This document shows, piece by piece, positions 22,775 through 31,523 of a DNA stretch of 64,000 nucleotides. Position numbers and translations under genes: made by a program. Every line of letters begins with the position of its first letter. Position 1 is the first letter of the stretch. The notes below the pieces were generated by a model, which saw only the letters and a program-made list of their open reading frames with translations, did not search any database and was not told the origin of the DNA. Source of the stretch: Symbiodinium natans (lineage: Eukaryota > Sar > Dinophyceae > Suessiales > Symbiodiniaceae). The stretch covers positions 1-64,000 of the forward strand of contig CAJNDS010000890.1 of NCBI GenBank assembly GCA_905221605.1. The letters are read 5' to 3'.

Positions 22775-23881
22775 TACATATACACATATGTATATCTATA
22801 CATATACATACATATATATATATATATGTATGTATGTATATATGTATGTATGTATGTATGTATGTGGCTGTAAGTACCGTAATAAGTACCCTAAACCCTA
22901 AACCCCAGAGCCTAAACCCTAACCCTGAACCCTGAACCCTGAACCCTGAACCCTCAACCCTAAACCCTAAACCCTATGCCCCTAAGCCCGCGCCTTGCAG
23001 GTCGCAGCGCGAGCCAGAGGCCCTGCGCCGAGGCGGCGGAGGTCGCAGAGGGCCAAGGAGCCCTCGGTGGAGGCGCTCAGGACCTGGGAGCTTTAGGGGG
23101 GTTTGGGGTTTAGGGTTTAGGGTTTAGGGTTTAGAGGGTCTGTAGGGTCTATCGGCTCTAGTTATAGGGTCTATTTATTTAGGGTCTATAGGTTCTATAG
23201 GGCTTTATAGGGGGTTCGGGGTTTTGAGTCTTTAGGGTTTCTAGGGTTTATGCATTCTGTCTGAGGACACTCCAGGCGAATCCTCGGATGGAGCAACTCA
23301 CGGCAGAGAGGAAATGTACACCAGCATCATTCATGTGGGGCTTAGGGTTTGAAACCCTAAACCCTAAACAGTAAACCTTAAACCCTAAACCCTACGGCTT
23401 TAGGAGGTTTAGGCCTTCAGAGCTTTACGGCTCTAGGGTTTAAGGGTTTGGACTCAATTTAGGGAGGGGGGTATGGTTTGGGCTTGATTAAGATAGGGTT
23501 TTAGGGGTTTAGCATTAAGGATTGAGGGGTTGAGGATCTCGGGTGTAGGGGTCAAGGGCTTCAGGGGAAGTCGGCATTTAGGGCTTAGACTTCGTTGGGC
23601 TCATACAAGGGGTCCGAATCCTACTGAGATGGACTTTTGGTACTTCAAAAATTTGAACTACCCTGTACAAGGTTCTTGCCATTTATGACTTCCACGCCCG
23701 GTTTTCAGTGCCATGACGTTCCAAGTATACCGGCAACCCTAAACCCTCCTTCTGACCTTCTCACGGACCCAGTTTGAGTTTCCTCCCAATTCATTTCCAT
23801 ACATGAACATTTAGCACAGTTGTCAGCGAGTTTTCTGACTTTATCAAGGCAGAGATCAACAACTTCTTTCCCAATCAGTTG
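13772..23881 (-). CDS. WD40-type beta-propeller protein, about 20 exons
   Basis: Exons (- strand, 5' to 3'): 23765-23881, 23302-23340, 22992-23083, 21797-21930, 21149-21202, 19988-20085, 19172-19204, 18364-18423, 17660-17778, 17343-17390, 16967-17098, 16451-16526, 15899-15985, 15689-15727, 15470-15595, 14879-14963, 14691-14723, 14313-14416, 13922-13993, 13772-13885 (TGA stop). Phases agree at every join, giving about 550 codons. Splicing rebuilds WD40 blades: GHGDAVEG|LAWLPGEDRL is followed by FASGSLDGRVKVWD; others are VLSASTEGSLALCDLRRLG, LAVALGDCTIRLVDLRSG, ALHLKC|DGTIRAWDPRMG and LYTADPLPLRRWDPDP. Donors are GT except GC after exons 22992-23083 and 14313-14416 (GCAAG). The family acts as a protein-interaction scaffold; the specific role is unknown. 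The start codon was not found. The 36-nt intron at 13886-13921 and the smallest exons are least certain. Confidence 0.7.
14034..14113. repeat. Intronic CCCTAAA array
   Basis: About 11 perfect units in the intron between exons 14313-14416 and 13922-13993 of the WD40 gene. Confidence 0.95.
14198..14307. repeat. Intronic TTTAGGG array
   Basis: About 15 units, same intron as the preceding array but opposite orientation. Confidence 0.95.
14435..14531. mobile_element. Inverted-repeat element, family B-related (intronic)
   Basis: CTTGGTAGCC on the left and GGGCTACCAAG on the right. The right half (GGGTACACTGGGCTACCAAG) resembles the right end of ankyrin intron 1. It lies in the WD40-gene intron 14417-14690. 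Confidence 0.7.
14765..14876. repeat. Intronic CCCTAAA array
   Basis: About 15 units starting 3 bp past the end of exon 14879-14963, so the sense-strand intron opens GTTAGGGTTTAGGG. Confidence 0.95.
15407..15470. repeat. Intronic CCCTAAA array supplying a splice donor
   Basis: Exon 15470-15595 ends ...GCTCCG and the intron begins GTTTAGGG, so the first heptamer is the 5' splice site. Confidence 0.85.
15622..15688. repeat. Intronic CCCTAAA/CCCTGAA array supplying a splice donor
   Basis: Exon 15689-15727 (GSHISALSFCGRR) is followed directly by GTTTAGGG on the sense strand. Confidence 0.85.
16528..16660. repeat. Degenerate TTTAGGG/TTTGGGG array
   Basis: Units vary between TTTAGGG, TTTGGGG and eight-base TTTTGGGG forms. 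Confidence 0.85.
16719..16810. repeat. CCCTAAA array
   Basis: About 12 units, one truncated. A (GA)n microsatellite follows at about 16883-16910. Confidence 0.9.
17780..18080. repeat. TTTAGGG arrays (two blocks)
   Basis: Two TTTAGGG blocks (17780-17888 and 17974-18075) separated by about 85 bp. Both lie in the WD40-gene intron 17779-18363. Confidence 0.9.
18756..18856. repeat. CCCTGAA then CCCTAAA array
   Basis: About nine CCCTGAA units switch cleanly to CCCTAAA units. Confidence 0.95.
19617..19702. repeat. CCCTAAA array
   Basis: About 12 perfect units in the WD40-gene intron 19205-19987. Confidence 0.95.
20544..20646. mobile_element. Inverted-repeat element family F (intronic)
   Basis: TGGGTGGTTGTCAAAAATAT on the left matches the inverted ...ATAATTTTGACAACCACCCA on the right; inner parts also pair. 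At 103 bp it is almost a full palindrome. It lies in the WD40-gene intron 20086-21148. On the - strand it would translate to a GGCQNYGPF-type peptide, which I recall as a common contaminant of predicted dinoflagellate proteins. Confidence 0.75.
21598..21796. repeat. CCCTGAA - CCCTAAA - CCCTGAA array
   Basis: A 200-bp array with a CCCTAAA core flanked by CCCTGAA blocks on both sides, next to the donor of exon 21797-21930 (GTAGGG). Confidence 0.95.
22104..22385. repeat. Octamer array GGGTTTTA
   Basis: The unit lengthens by one T to GGGTTTTA, repeated with TTTTTGGG variants and an internal duplication containing AGTTTTAGGGTTTAGGAGGG. Confidence 0.85.
22712..22866. repeat. (CATACA)n / (TATG)n microsatellite
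   Basis: ATATAC, CACATA and GTATGTAT runs; no coding value. Confidence 0.95.
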
Positions 23882-24207
23882 CTGGCTGCATCTTCGTTAC
23901 CAAGGCCCCCGCGAGATGGCAATGGCATCTTTCCACAGCAAGTCGCGAGATCCCAGCATCCTTTGCAACGGAGTCGGCTGACTCGGAGGATCAAGGGTCA
24001 TTGTAAGAGGCTTATATGTATCTCAGTTGGGGTGATACATACTGCTACCTTGCTCATGACCCTGCTTATGATAAAGGTGCCCATCACCGTCCATGAACAT
24101 TCCGTGATCGTCCATGAACATTCCAAGGGGTTTGGGGCTTGGCGTTCTGGATGAACAAGTCGAGCCCGTGCTTTACAGGAAGTAACAGCCCTAAATCTGC
24201 AAAAGCT

Positions 24208-24311
24208 CCCTAGCCACCAGCCTTCCGAATGATGCAGCTTGCAGAGCCAACTGACGCGAGGGCATTAGGGCAGAAGGTGCTACGCAGGATGTTGCAAACC
24301 CCAAGCCCAAT
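24208..24311 (-). CDS. Candidate exon upstream of the WD40 gene
   Basis: After a TTTAG acceptor in heptamer-like sequence, the - strand stays open in two frames. One includes LQAASFGRLVARELLQ, the other FCPNALASVGSASCIIRKA. A GTGGCT donor exists in the first. The correct frame is unresolved. Confidence 0.3.
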
Positions 24312-24365
24312 CCCTAAACCCTAAACCCTAAACCCTAAACCCTAAACCCCTTAAACCCTAAAAAC

Positions 24366-24487
24366 CCTGAAAGTTGCAGGCACGGCTTCAAAGGGCCGGC
24401 AGCTCTGCACCAGCTCAATGTCCTCCCCATTCCAGCTTTGCATGGCAGGGCATTCCAAGGCCAGAGGCCGCTCCGCGGTCCCAGGCG
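24366..24487 (-). CDS. Probable exon, likely 5' part of the WD40 gene
   Basis: Opens after a heptamer-derived AAAG acceptor with two leading bases. It reads 40 codons including ERPLALECPAMQSWNGEDIE and CRPFEAVPATF, and ends before a GTTTTTAGGG donor in phase 0. Phase 0 is compatible with joining to the exon starting at 23881. Both flanks are heptamer arrays. Confidence 0.5.
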
Positions 24488-25046
24488 CTTTAGGGTTTAG
24501 GGTTTAGGGTTTATGGTTTAGGGTTTATGAACCAGTTTCTTGCAAGTTGTCTATAACTCTCCGCTGTCATCTGCTGAGTATAACAACAAATACATATATA
24601 CATATATTATAGAAGCCACAAATGGAAGGCACATAGAACTCGAATAAGGGCCTCCATGCGACTTCTGCAACTTTGAACCACCATAGCTCTGGAAGGTTTG
24701 GGAATTAGGGCTTGGCAGCGTTCGGGTTTAATACGTGGGTCTCGACAGCAACGAGTGTGAGGTTCAGGATGCGTGGATAAAGGGTTTATAGGGTTTAGGG
24801 TTTATAGGTTTAGAGTTTATAGGGTTTAGGGTAAGGGTTTAAACCGGGGCTTGAGACTTTGGAACTTTGGGATGTGGGACTGTGGGACTTTGGGAGTTTA
24901 AGGGCTTAGGGGTTCGGTGTTGACGGATTTCGCAGCTGTCTCGGATGATGCCCCTGCAGGTAGATCCCTGAAGCCGAAAAGTCAAACCAAAACCCTGAAG
25001 TTCCAGGAAGTAAACATTGAGTACCCTTGAGCCCCCCCCCCAAAAC

Positions 25047-25131
25047 CCTAAACCCTAAACCCTAAACCCCAAACCCCAAACCCCAAACCCCAAACCCCAA
25101 ACCCCAAACCCTAAACCCTAAACCCTAAACC
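25047..25131. repeat. CCCTAAA - CCCCAAA - CCCTAAA array
   Basis: A homogeneous CCCCAAA block sits inside CCCTAAA flanks. Confidence 0.95.
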
Positions 25132-25363
25132 CCCCCGCCTTTGCGCCGCACTCTGCCGCTGGTCGGGCTCATTCTTCGGTGGGTCGTTGTTTTCGGGCTT
25201 TCGGGCCTGGGAGCCTGGTTAGGGCTTGGGGCTCTGACGATCCGCGCAAATCTACAGAAGCTCTAGGCCAAACTCTGCCAGGTGGGGGTTTAGCCTAAGC
25301 CCTAAACCCTAAACCCTAAACCCAAAACCCTAAACCCTAAACCCTAAACCCTAAACCCTAAAC

Positions 25364-25489
25364 TCTGCCATGTCAGAATGTCTTGTTCCGCAGGGCGATG
25401 GGGGGATTCGATCATTGGGCTCCATGTCGACGAAGGCTGAGCAGTCGCACTTGCACACCCCAAGAAACTCCGGACCTTGTAGACACATA
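25364..25489 (-). CDS. Cys-rich exon, unknown product
   Basis: A 41-codon exon contains GPEFLGVCKCDCSAFVDMEP and ends ...GTRHSDMA before GTTTAGGG (phase 2), so the heptamer array gives the donor. The acceptor is CCTCAG. The CKCDC cluster could bind metal or form disulphides. I do not recognise the family, and its neighbours in the transcript are not fixed. Confidence 0.5.
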
Positions 25490-25666
25490 CTGAGGTTTAG
25501 GGTTTAGGGTTTAGGGTTAGATAGTGAAACTGAGCCCAGTCTTAGGTACAGTCGCAAAGCCAGACTTCGTTGATCCACCCCACTTCCACAGGGGCAAAAG
25601 CGACCGCAACAACTCTAAAGTGCTCTGACATGAATTAGACGTGGCAGATGGCTGCCTGGTGCATTT

Positions 25667-26029
25667 TCAGCAGAGAGGCGAGACGACCCTGAATGTATCG
25701 GGCCAGTCCACCATCTCAGGACACATATAAAAAACACTGAATTGAATTGTGCTTCGCACAGCTGCTGGTTGTTCATCAGACCTTTCATGGACGACGTCAG
25801 GCCATGCCGGGTTTGCTAGTGCATCCCTTTGTGGGACATGTCTATAGGCCAGCTTCCATGAGAGGCTGCTGTCGATGCTTCTGCTGAAGGGCAAGAAGGC
25901 ATCAAGTGTGCACAAAGGCCGGTCAAAGTGAGCGAAGTTTCCGCTCAGCGTCTCCTTCGAAGGTCCTGCTGATACTCTTCCCTGGCGCGGCTGCACCGTG
26001 AGCCCTTGACAACTCTGAGTAGAAAACAT
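25667..26029 (-). CDS. Long exon with stop codon, unknown product
   Basis: A 120-codon - strand frame ends with a TGA at 25667-25669. Composition is non-repetitive, with phrases HFDRPLCTLDAFLPFSRSI, SWKLAYRHVPQRDALANP and FYMCPEMVDWPDTFRVV. A TTTTCTACTCAG acceptor-like site lies near the 5' end. The first third is open in other frames, so its start is unsure. Probably the terminal exon of an upstream gene. Confidence 0.45.
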   Translation of the reverse strand: MFSTQSCQGLTVQPRQGRVSAGPSKETLSGNFAHFDRPLCTLDAFLPFSRSIDSSLSWKLAYRHVPQRDALANPAWPDVVHERSDEQPAAVRSTIQFSVFYMCPEMVDWPDTFRVVSPLC

Positions 26030-26069
26030 GAGTAGATGATATTGTACAGTGAATACAGGATAAGACTAC

Positions 26070-26300
26070 ATATATATATATATATACGTGTATACATACA
26101 CATCTGTATATGTATATACATATATATATATATGTATATCTCTCTCTACATATACTAATGCAAGCACTGAGCCGCAGGCGTCACTCCATCGTACAGGAGC
26201 TGGCCACGGAGTTCCCCCGAGGAGAGTGGAAGTCTTCAGAAGCCACGCTGGCCCTGGCGAGCCATCATGCAGAACATACCTATTTCAGGTCTAGGGTTTA
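26070..26300 (+). other. AT microsatellite and ambiguous coding-like stretch
   Basis: A (TA)n tract (26070-26150) is followed by a + strand stretch open from about 26164 to 26286 (phrase SIVQELATEFPRGEWKSSEA) bounded by AG and TTTCAG|GT. The - strand is also open (ASVASEDFHSPRGNSVAS). Since other genes are on -, this may be either. Confidence 0.25.
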
Positions 26301-27296
26301 GGGCTTAGTATAACATATTAACTTATATTGCATGGTATAGTAAAATCTTGCATACTGTACTGTAAGACAAAATGTGGTAAACGGTCGTGACTTGTAGTAT
26401 ATTGTACCAAGTGCGAACATTATCATGTTATGTCATGATATCTCTACACTAGTGCTTGAATTGAAGTTGTCTTTCCCCCCCCCCCCCCTTTCCGGTGTGT
26501 GGGTGTAAGAGAACTAAACCCTAAGCGCTAGACCCCACACACCAGGGTTGGGTAGCCTTCGGGGCAGCTCTGCGTTGATGTTGGGATCTTCGGAGAACAT
26601 CGTGGGTGATTTCTGGGGCATCCACCACTTTCGTGGGTTTAGGGTTTAGGGTTTAGGGATTCTGGAGTTTAGGGTGCATGGTTTAGGGGTTAGGGTTTGG
26701 GGTTCAGGCAAGCGGTCATTGTGACAATCCAGAAGCAAGGTTTGTCGGGTTTAGGGTTCAGGGTTTAGTCCTGTGACGTAGGTGGACCTTTCAGTGTTGC
26801 AGGTACTCCACTTTTTAGGGGTTATGTGTTCCCAGAAATCCCATTGGACAAAACGAACACCTTTGTACTCCTAAACAGGATCTCATGACCTGGGGAAAAC
26901 CTGGCAGCACCGAGTGAAGGGCTCAGGGAAGCTTGCGGTTCTAGGCTTTGAGGGTTTCGAGCGGAGTGATCCCCCCTTTAACTTCTACACAGAGGGTTGA
27001 GGAAGTGTAGGGTTTAAGGGTTTGAGGGTTTCAGAGTTTAGGGTTTTAGGGTTTAGGGTTTGTGGGGTGTGCGTGCTTATCGCTCCGTGTGTGGGCGGAG
27101 GCCTGTCGCAGCTTCTCTCACGCAGGGTCTCATCATCCGACGCACCTGCCATATCCCCAAGCGATGAGTCAACTTAAGGACTGAAGCCCAGACTGCATGT
27201 ACGGGGCTGCTTTACAAGGCCCTGGCGGGTTCTACTATTTCAGAAGCGGGCTGCCGAGCCCATGCTTGAGATGTAACTCGTCTGGCAGCGCCACAC

Positions 27297-27470
27297 CGAG
27301 AAAATGAAAAGTTATGACGATGCCGATGAGGAGGGTGATCATGGTGATGATGATTATGATGATGATGAAGATGATGACGATGATGACGACGATGATGACT
27401 TGCGAAAGGGTTTCTCCGGCAGGCGCTGCACCTGCGAGCGTTACAAACTGTAAGCAACATCGCTTTAAGC
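27297..27470. repeat. (GAT)n-rich tract
   Basis: A GATGATGAC-type trinucleotide tract; on + it would encode an Asp/Glu run, on - a His or Ile run. Coding status is unclear. Confidence 0.6.
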
Positions 27471-27639
27471 CTGGTTCTAAACGCAAACCCCACCTTCAGC
27501 TGGAGCTAGTGCTTCCTTCGGGCGATGGCACTCCGAATCCAGCGCAGCGCCTGCGAGGGTGCTTTGCATCTCCACAACGGCCATGTGACATGGCGCACGC
27601 AAGGTTTAGGGTTTAGGGTTTCGGGTTTAGGGTTTAGGG

Positions 27640-28005
27640 GCAACAGCACCAATTTTTGTCTTCCGCCGAAGAGATGGCTTCGTTCCAGAGACCTTTTTCC
27701 AAGGCTCATCGCTTACGGATGTTGCTTGGCAACCAGAAGCACAAATCTACAAGAAAAAACGAGTGCGCAACATAGTGCACTGTCCTGTTCCGATGGAGAA
27801 TATTGAGCAAGTTGTCTTGAAGTTGTAGTGGGCCAGCAGCCACGTTACCAGCTGCAAGCAACACATGCGCGACCTCAACGCAGGCCTGTTGATTTGCCAG
27901 TGCCACAGCTGAGTCACTGTCGTTGTCGGCCACATCGGTCAAGAAGCAAATGAGCTGTGTTCTTTTCTTTAAGCATGAACCGATGGACAGCAGCGCGTTC
28001 CGCAT
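27640..28005 (-). pseudogene. Ankyrin-like gene fragment
   Basis: The - strand frame reads SIGSCLKKRTQLICFLTDVA then DNDSDSAVALANQQACVEVA and HVLLAAGNVAA, matching the ankyrin pattern (DNDGDTALALA...GHVEVAHLLLAAGA) with substitutions at key TALxxA/NGH positions. A second block after a TTTTTTCTTGTAG acceptor (27746 downward) reads SVSDEPWKKVSGTKPSLRRK. The two could not be joined in phase. Probably a decayed or partial paralogue of the ankyrin gene at 29.5-31.5 kb. Confidence 0.4.
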
Positions 28006-28263
28006 TCCTTGCGCATCCCTGCCGTGGCAATACGCGACTCCACCTTTTCAACATAAACATAAATAAGTAACCTGAGTATTTGCGTTGTCCGGAACCCCCA
28101 CCCTCCCCCCCCAACAAAACGGGTTTAGTGTCGAAGGTTTGGAATCTTTGGGGTAGCGGTCCAGGGTTAAGGGTTTAACAAGGGTGGGTTGACAAAGGCG
28201 TAGACATGCGAGAGGCGTGCGGTGGTTCCAAGGACGCATCGGCTTCTGTGGAGCTTCCGCGAC

Positions 28264-28360
28264 CCTTAAACCCGAAACCCGAAACCCTAAACCCGAAACC
28301 CTAAACCCTAAACCCTAAATCCCCCTAAACCCTAAACCCTAAACCCCCCTAAACCCTTCT
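28264..28360. repeat. CCCGAAA/CCCTAAA array
   Basis: Mixed units; a second array of opposite orientation lies at 28466-28530. 28530-28960 holds poly-C/poly-A runs and no clear exon. Confidence 0.85.
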
Positions 28361-28964
28361 GCGGAGTCGCACTCCGAAAACGTCTTGTTTTCCAGCGATG
28401 GGGCGCGCAATTCTTGTGCTTGCCGGCGTGTTGGCCGTGAGCAGTACAATCCTGAAGTAGCCTTGGGTTTAGGGTTTAGGGTTTAGGGTTTAGGGTTTGG
28501 GGTTTAGGGCTTAGGGTTTAGGGTTTAGGGTTAGGGTTAACCTCATAATAAAAAAAAAGCCCTCAACAAAGAAACCCCAGACCCGGAACTCAATTGTAAA
28601 CTCTCCCCCCCCCCCTCAATCAAGAGAAACCTTTCGCCCAGGATTTTTTTAGAGAAGCGTACATGCTTCATGTTAAGCTTGGCGGATCTGCCTTAAACTT
28701 GAGGCTCAGGGCCTGGAAACCTCGATTCCGGAGTCTGCAGGGGCCGTAGTATTAAGCCAGAGACTGCTGGAATTGGGGTCCTAAATTTGAGACGGGACGG
28801 CCTGGAGTTTTCTGCCGCGTTCAGGTTTCTGAAGGAGAGCCCGACCCTCCGCTCAATAGAGGGCCCAGGGAGGGATGGAGTCAATGGAATGCCGGGGGGG
28901 GGGGGGGGGGGGTAATATTCTGAGGTTAACATATTGGATTCTTCTCGGTTCTGACGTGATTAAT

Positions 28965-29120
28965 TTAATTCTCAAACGTGTTTTCGAAAGACCCCTTCCA
29001 CAGGCCTTCCGCGAACGCCACGCCTTCCGCGGACCCGTCCGCGAGCTTGCGCGCAATCTTGTTTACCTCTTCACCCCATCCGCGGAAAATAATGTCCGCT
29101 GTGCAGTAACACTCAAGCGC
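28965..29120 (-). CDS. Terminal exon, unknown product
   Basis: After a GTTCTTTTCAG acceptor, 51 codons lead to TAA: ALECYCTADIIFRGWGEEVN, then KIARKLADGSAEGVAFAEG, then LWKGSFENTFEN. It starts in phase 0. It is the first exon-like block downstream of the ankyrin gene and could be its last exon if exon 5 is spliced at one of the phase-0 GT sites near 29535-29545. Otherwise it belongs to a separate gene. Confidence 0.5.
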   Translation of the reverse strand, partial: ALECYCTADIIFRGWGEEVNKIARKLADGSAEGVAFAEGLWKGSFENTFEN

Positions 29121-29243
29121 CTGAAAAGAACGCAGCTCAAGTGAATGACCTCATCGCGGCCGCTCATTGGAAAATTGGAGCACTGCTTTATTGGAGCGAT
29201 GGTGCACCAGAACATTGGAACATCGGAGCTGTTCCCGAGTTAA

Positions 29244-29522
29244 TTAAGTCCTTGCATTGATGGATGGCCTTCTCCTAGCATCTTTGACGGCGACTATATG
29301 TTGCTCAGCTTTTGCGGCCGAGTCTAAGTTTTCTGACAGGAGTCGGAAAAGCCTGGAAGCTCCATCCGTCTGGAGTATTGATGAGTATTTTCTCCGATGA
29401 TTGGTAGAGAACCCTTTGTTGGCGGCCAAGTCCATGAATGCACGGCCTCAATGTGGCTGTTTTGAAATGTCCCAATCAGAGCCGTGTGGCCATCTTTTTC
29501 GTGGGCGATGCGAGCACTTCGC
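29244..29522 (-). pseudogene. Frame-shifted ankyrin tail
   Basis: Just past the stop at 29523, two other - strand frames carry ankyrin remnants: LLLERSARIAHEKDGHTALI with FQNSHIEAVHS, then DLAANKGFSTNH. Compared with the intact repeats, about two bases are missing at the EVVRLLL position, and a larger deletion precedes DLAANKG. The ancestral repeat domain was therefore longer. Confidence 0.5.
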
Positions 29523-30518
29523 TCAAGCAACAACCACGACTTCTCCGTGGGGGCATGGAGATGCCCCGATCGGAGCCGCGTCGCCGTCTTTGTCGACCAA
29601 GGCGATGCGAGCAGCGGCTCCAAGCAACAACAGCAAGACCTCAACGTGGCCGTTCTGAGATGCCAACATCAGGGCTGTGTCACCGTCGATGTCGGCCAAG
29701 TCGATGTGAGCCCCGGCCTCAAGCAACGCACGCACAACCTCTTCGTGGCCGTCTTGAGATGCCAATGTCAGAGCCGTGTCGCCGTCGATGTCGGCCAAGT
29801 TGCAGTCAGCCCCAGCCTCCAGCAACAAACGCGCGACCTCAACGTGGCCGTTTTGAGACGCCCGAATCAAGGCCGTGTCGCCATCCTTGTCGGCTAAGTC
29901 GATGTGAGCACCGGCTCCAAGCAACAGACGCACGACCTCAACGTGGCCGTTCTGAGACGCCAGTGTCAAAGCTGTGGCACCACTGTTCTGGACCAAGTCG
30001 ATGCCAGCACCGGACTCAAGCAACAACCGCACGACCTCAACGTGGCCGTTTTGAGATGCCGACATCAGCGCCGTGTCGCCCTCGATGTCGGCCAAGTCGA
30101 TGCAAGCTCCCGCCCCCAGCAGCAACCGAACGACCTCTTGAGGTTCCCCTACTACCCCCCTCTATACTACCCCCCCCCTAGGTTCCCCCCCATAATTGAG
30201 GTTATTTAGGGAGAAGGTTATTAAGGGCTAATTAAGCCTAATTAAGGCTATTGAAGGGATAAACCCTAAACCTAAACCCTACACCCTAAACCCTAAACCC
30301 TAAACCCTAAACCCTAAACCCTAATTTTTAAGGCTATTTAAGGGGGGAACCCATGGACCTCAAGGTGGCCGTTTTGAGCGGCCAGCGCCAGAGCTGTGAT
30401 GCCGCTGTGGGTGGCCAAGTCGACGTGAGCACCGGCCTTCTACTATTTGCTTAAGAACCCCCCCCCCAAAAAAAAAAACACCAAAAAAAAACAACAAAGA
30501 AATTTTTTTTAAAAAACA

Positions 30519-30551
<33 letters not shown>

Positions 30552-30593
30552 ATATACAATAATCCCTGGATTGCCCTTACAAGGAAGAATATA

Positions 30594-30625
<32 letters not shown>

Positions 30626-31523
30626 GGGGGGGGGGGGGGGGGTTTCTGAAGCAATTCGTAGCCTCCGGCAACAATAAGTCCCTGTCTTACCCTTACAAGG
30701 AAGAAGGCTTCTTCTTTTCTGAAGGGGTTTCTTAAGCAACTCGTAGCCTCCAGCAACAAGTGTATGACCTCGGGATGGCCGTTTTCCGATGCTTCGATCA
30801 GGGCGGTGCTGCCGTCGTCCTCGTCGCTGGCCGCGTCCGGGTCCGTGGGCTCCATCAGCAGGGCCTCAACCTGGAGAGGGGGGGGGCTTCAGACTCCAAG
30901 CCCTAATCCAACTCCTGAAACTGCAGAGTTAAAAAAAACCCACGGCTATCACATGCCATGTTGTACTTGGGCCTTAAAGCACCTGCTATATGTAGGGACT
31001 TTGGGGCCCAAGTATATAAACATGAAGTTCATGGACCCTCAGGCCCTGAACCCTAAACCCTAAACCCTAAACCCTAAACCCTAAACTTTAAACCCTAAAC
31101 TCAGGGTAGGGGTGCCCACCTCAGCTGCAGAGCCGCGTGAGGCGGCGGACAGGAGCACCTGCGATTGAGGGGCCTCGCAGTAGGGAAGTAGAACAAGCTC
31201 CAACTCCACATTGTCCATCTGAGAGTCTAACTTGGTAGCATCCTTCGTAGCCCAGTAGCCATCTTGCATAACAAGGGCACCCTTAGGTTGGGGGTTGGTT
31301 GCGTTGTAAGGGAACTTATAACCGAGACAAAAGGGTACGGTGTACCACGGGGCTACCAAGCGTCATCCAGGATTTGGCCGTGAAGAAGTATCCTCTGCTG
31401 GAAGCGTGGTGGCAAGCCACGCAGCTGGTGCAAGTGCTGCTTCAAGGCTTTCACATCGCACAACCCATCCTGCAGCAGGACTTTCACCAACTCTTCCCCC
31501 GACAGCCTCTTGACACAGAGCAT
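29523..31523 (-). CDS. Ubiquitin-like/ankyrin-repeat protein, 5 exons
   Basis: Exons: 31362-31523 (ATG at 31523), 31120-31242, 30748-30870, 30359-30436, 29523-30134 (stop). All four introns are phase 0 and the product is 365 aa. Residues 1-75 resemble a ubiquitin-like beta-grasp domain (SGEELVKVLLQDGLCDVKAL, LPPRFQQRILLHGQILDD, then ELELVLLPYCEAPQSQ), as in ankyrin proteins I recall from Symbiodiniaceae. Residues 115-345 form seven 33-residue ankyrin repeats (GDTALxxASQNGHVEVVRLL), with a partial eighth. Introns 1 and 3 use GC donors and match inverted-repeat families B and A. Introns 2 and 4 use GT and contain CCCTAAA arrays. Likely a cytosolic interaction protein; partner unknown. The reading frame breaks in repeat 8, so the C-terminus may be truncated or continue by splicing. 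Confidence 0.85.
30135..30358 (-). other. Ankyrin-gene intron 4 with telomere-like array
   Basis: GT donor at 30358-30357, AG acceptor at 30136-30135. GAGGTC is repeated across both splice sites, like a target duplication, and GAGGTTCCCC-type sequence is inverted at the two ends. A CCCTAAA array fills 30258-30324. Confidence 0.7.
30440..30746. mobile_element. Inverted-repeat element family A, forming ankyrin intron 3
   Basis: On the left CTACTATTTGCTTAAGAACC, on the right the inverted form (GGGGTTTCTTAAGCAACTCGTAG): 16 of the first 18 terminal bases match. The ends fall 3 and 1 bases inside the intron 30437-30747 (GC donor at 30747-30746, AG acceptor at 30438-30437). Contents are poly-C, poly-A, (AT)n, TTCCTTGTAAGGGCAAT and a duplicated right half. 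Without it the exons join in frame through a canonical ankyrin repeat. Best read as an introner. Confidence 0.8.
31231..31360. mobile_element. Inverted-repeat element family B, forming ankyrin intron 1
   Basis: CTTGGTAGC at the left and GCTACCAAG at the right are perfect inverted ends. The interior (CCCAGTAGCC, AAGGGCACCCTT, AAGGGAACTTATAACC, AAAGGGTAC) aligns with family B copies at 12618-12735 and 13314-13425. The intron is 31243-31361; its acceptor lies 12 bases inside the element and its donor 1 base outside. Confidence 0.7.

Noticed and set aside
23827-24002. Plus-strand exon candidate (EFSDFIKAEINNFFPN, AG and GTAAG ends)
   Set aside because: The - strand across the same bases gives a better exon (EVVDLCLDKVRKLADNCAK) with AG and GTGAGA ends and a phase that joins the WD40 gene.
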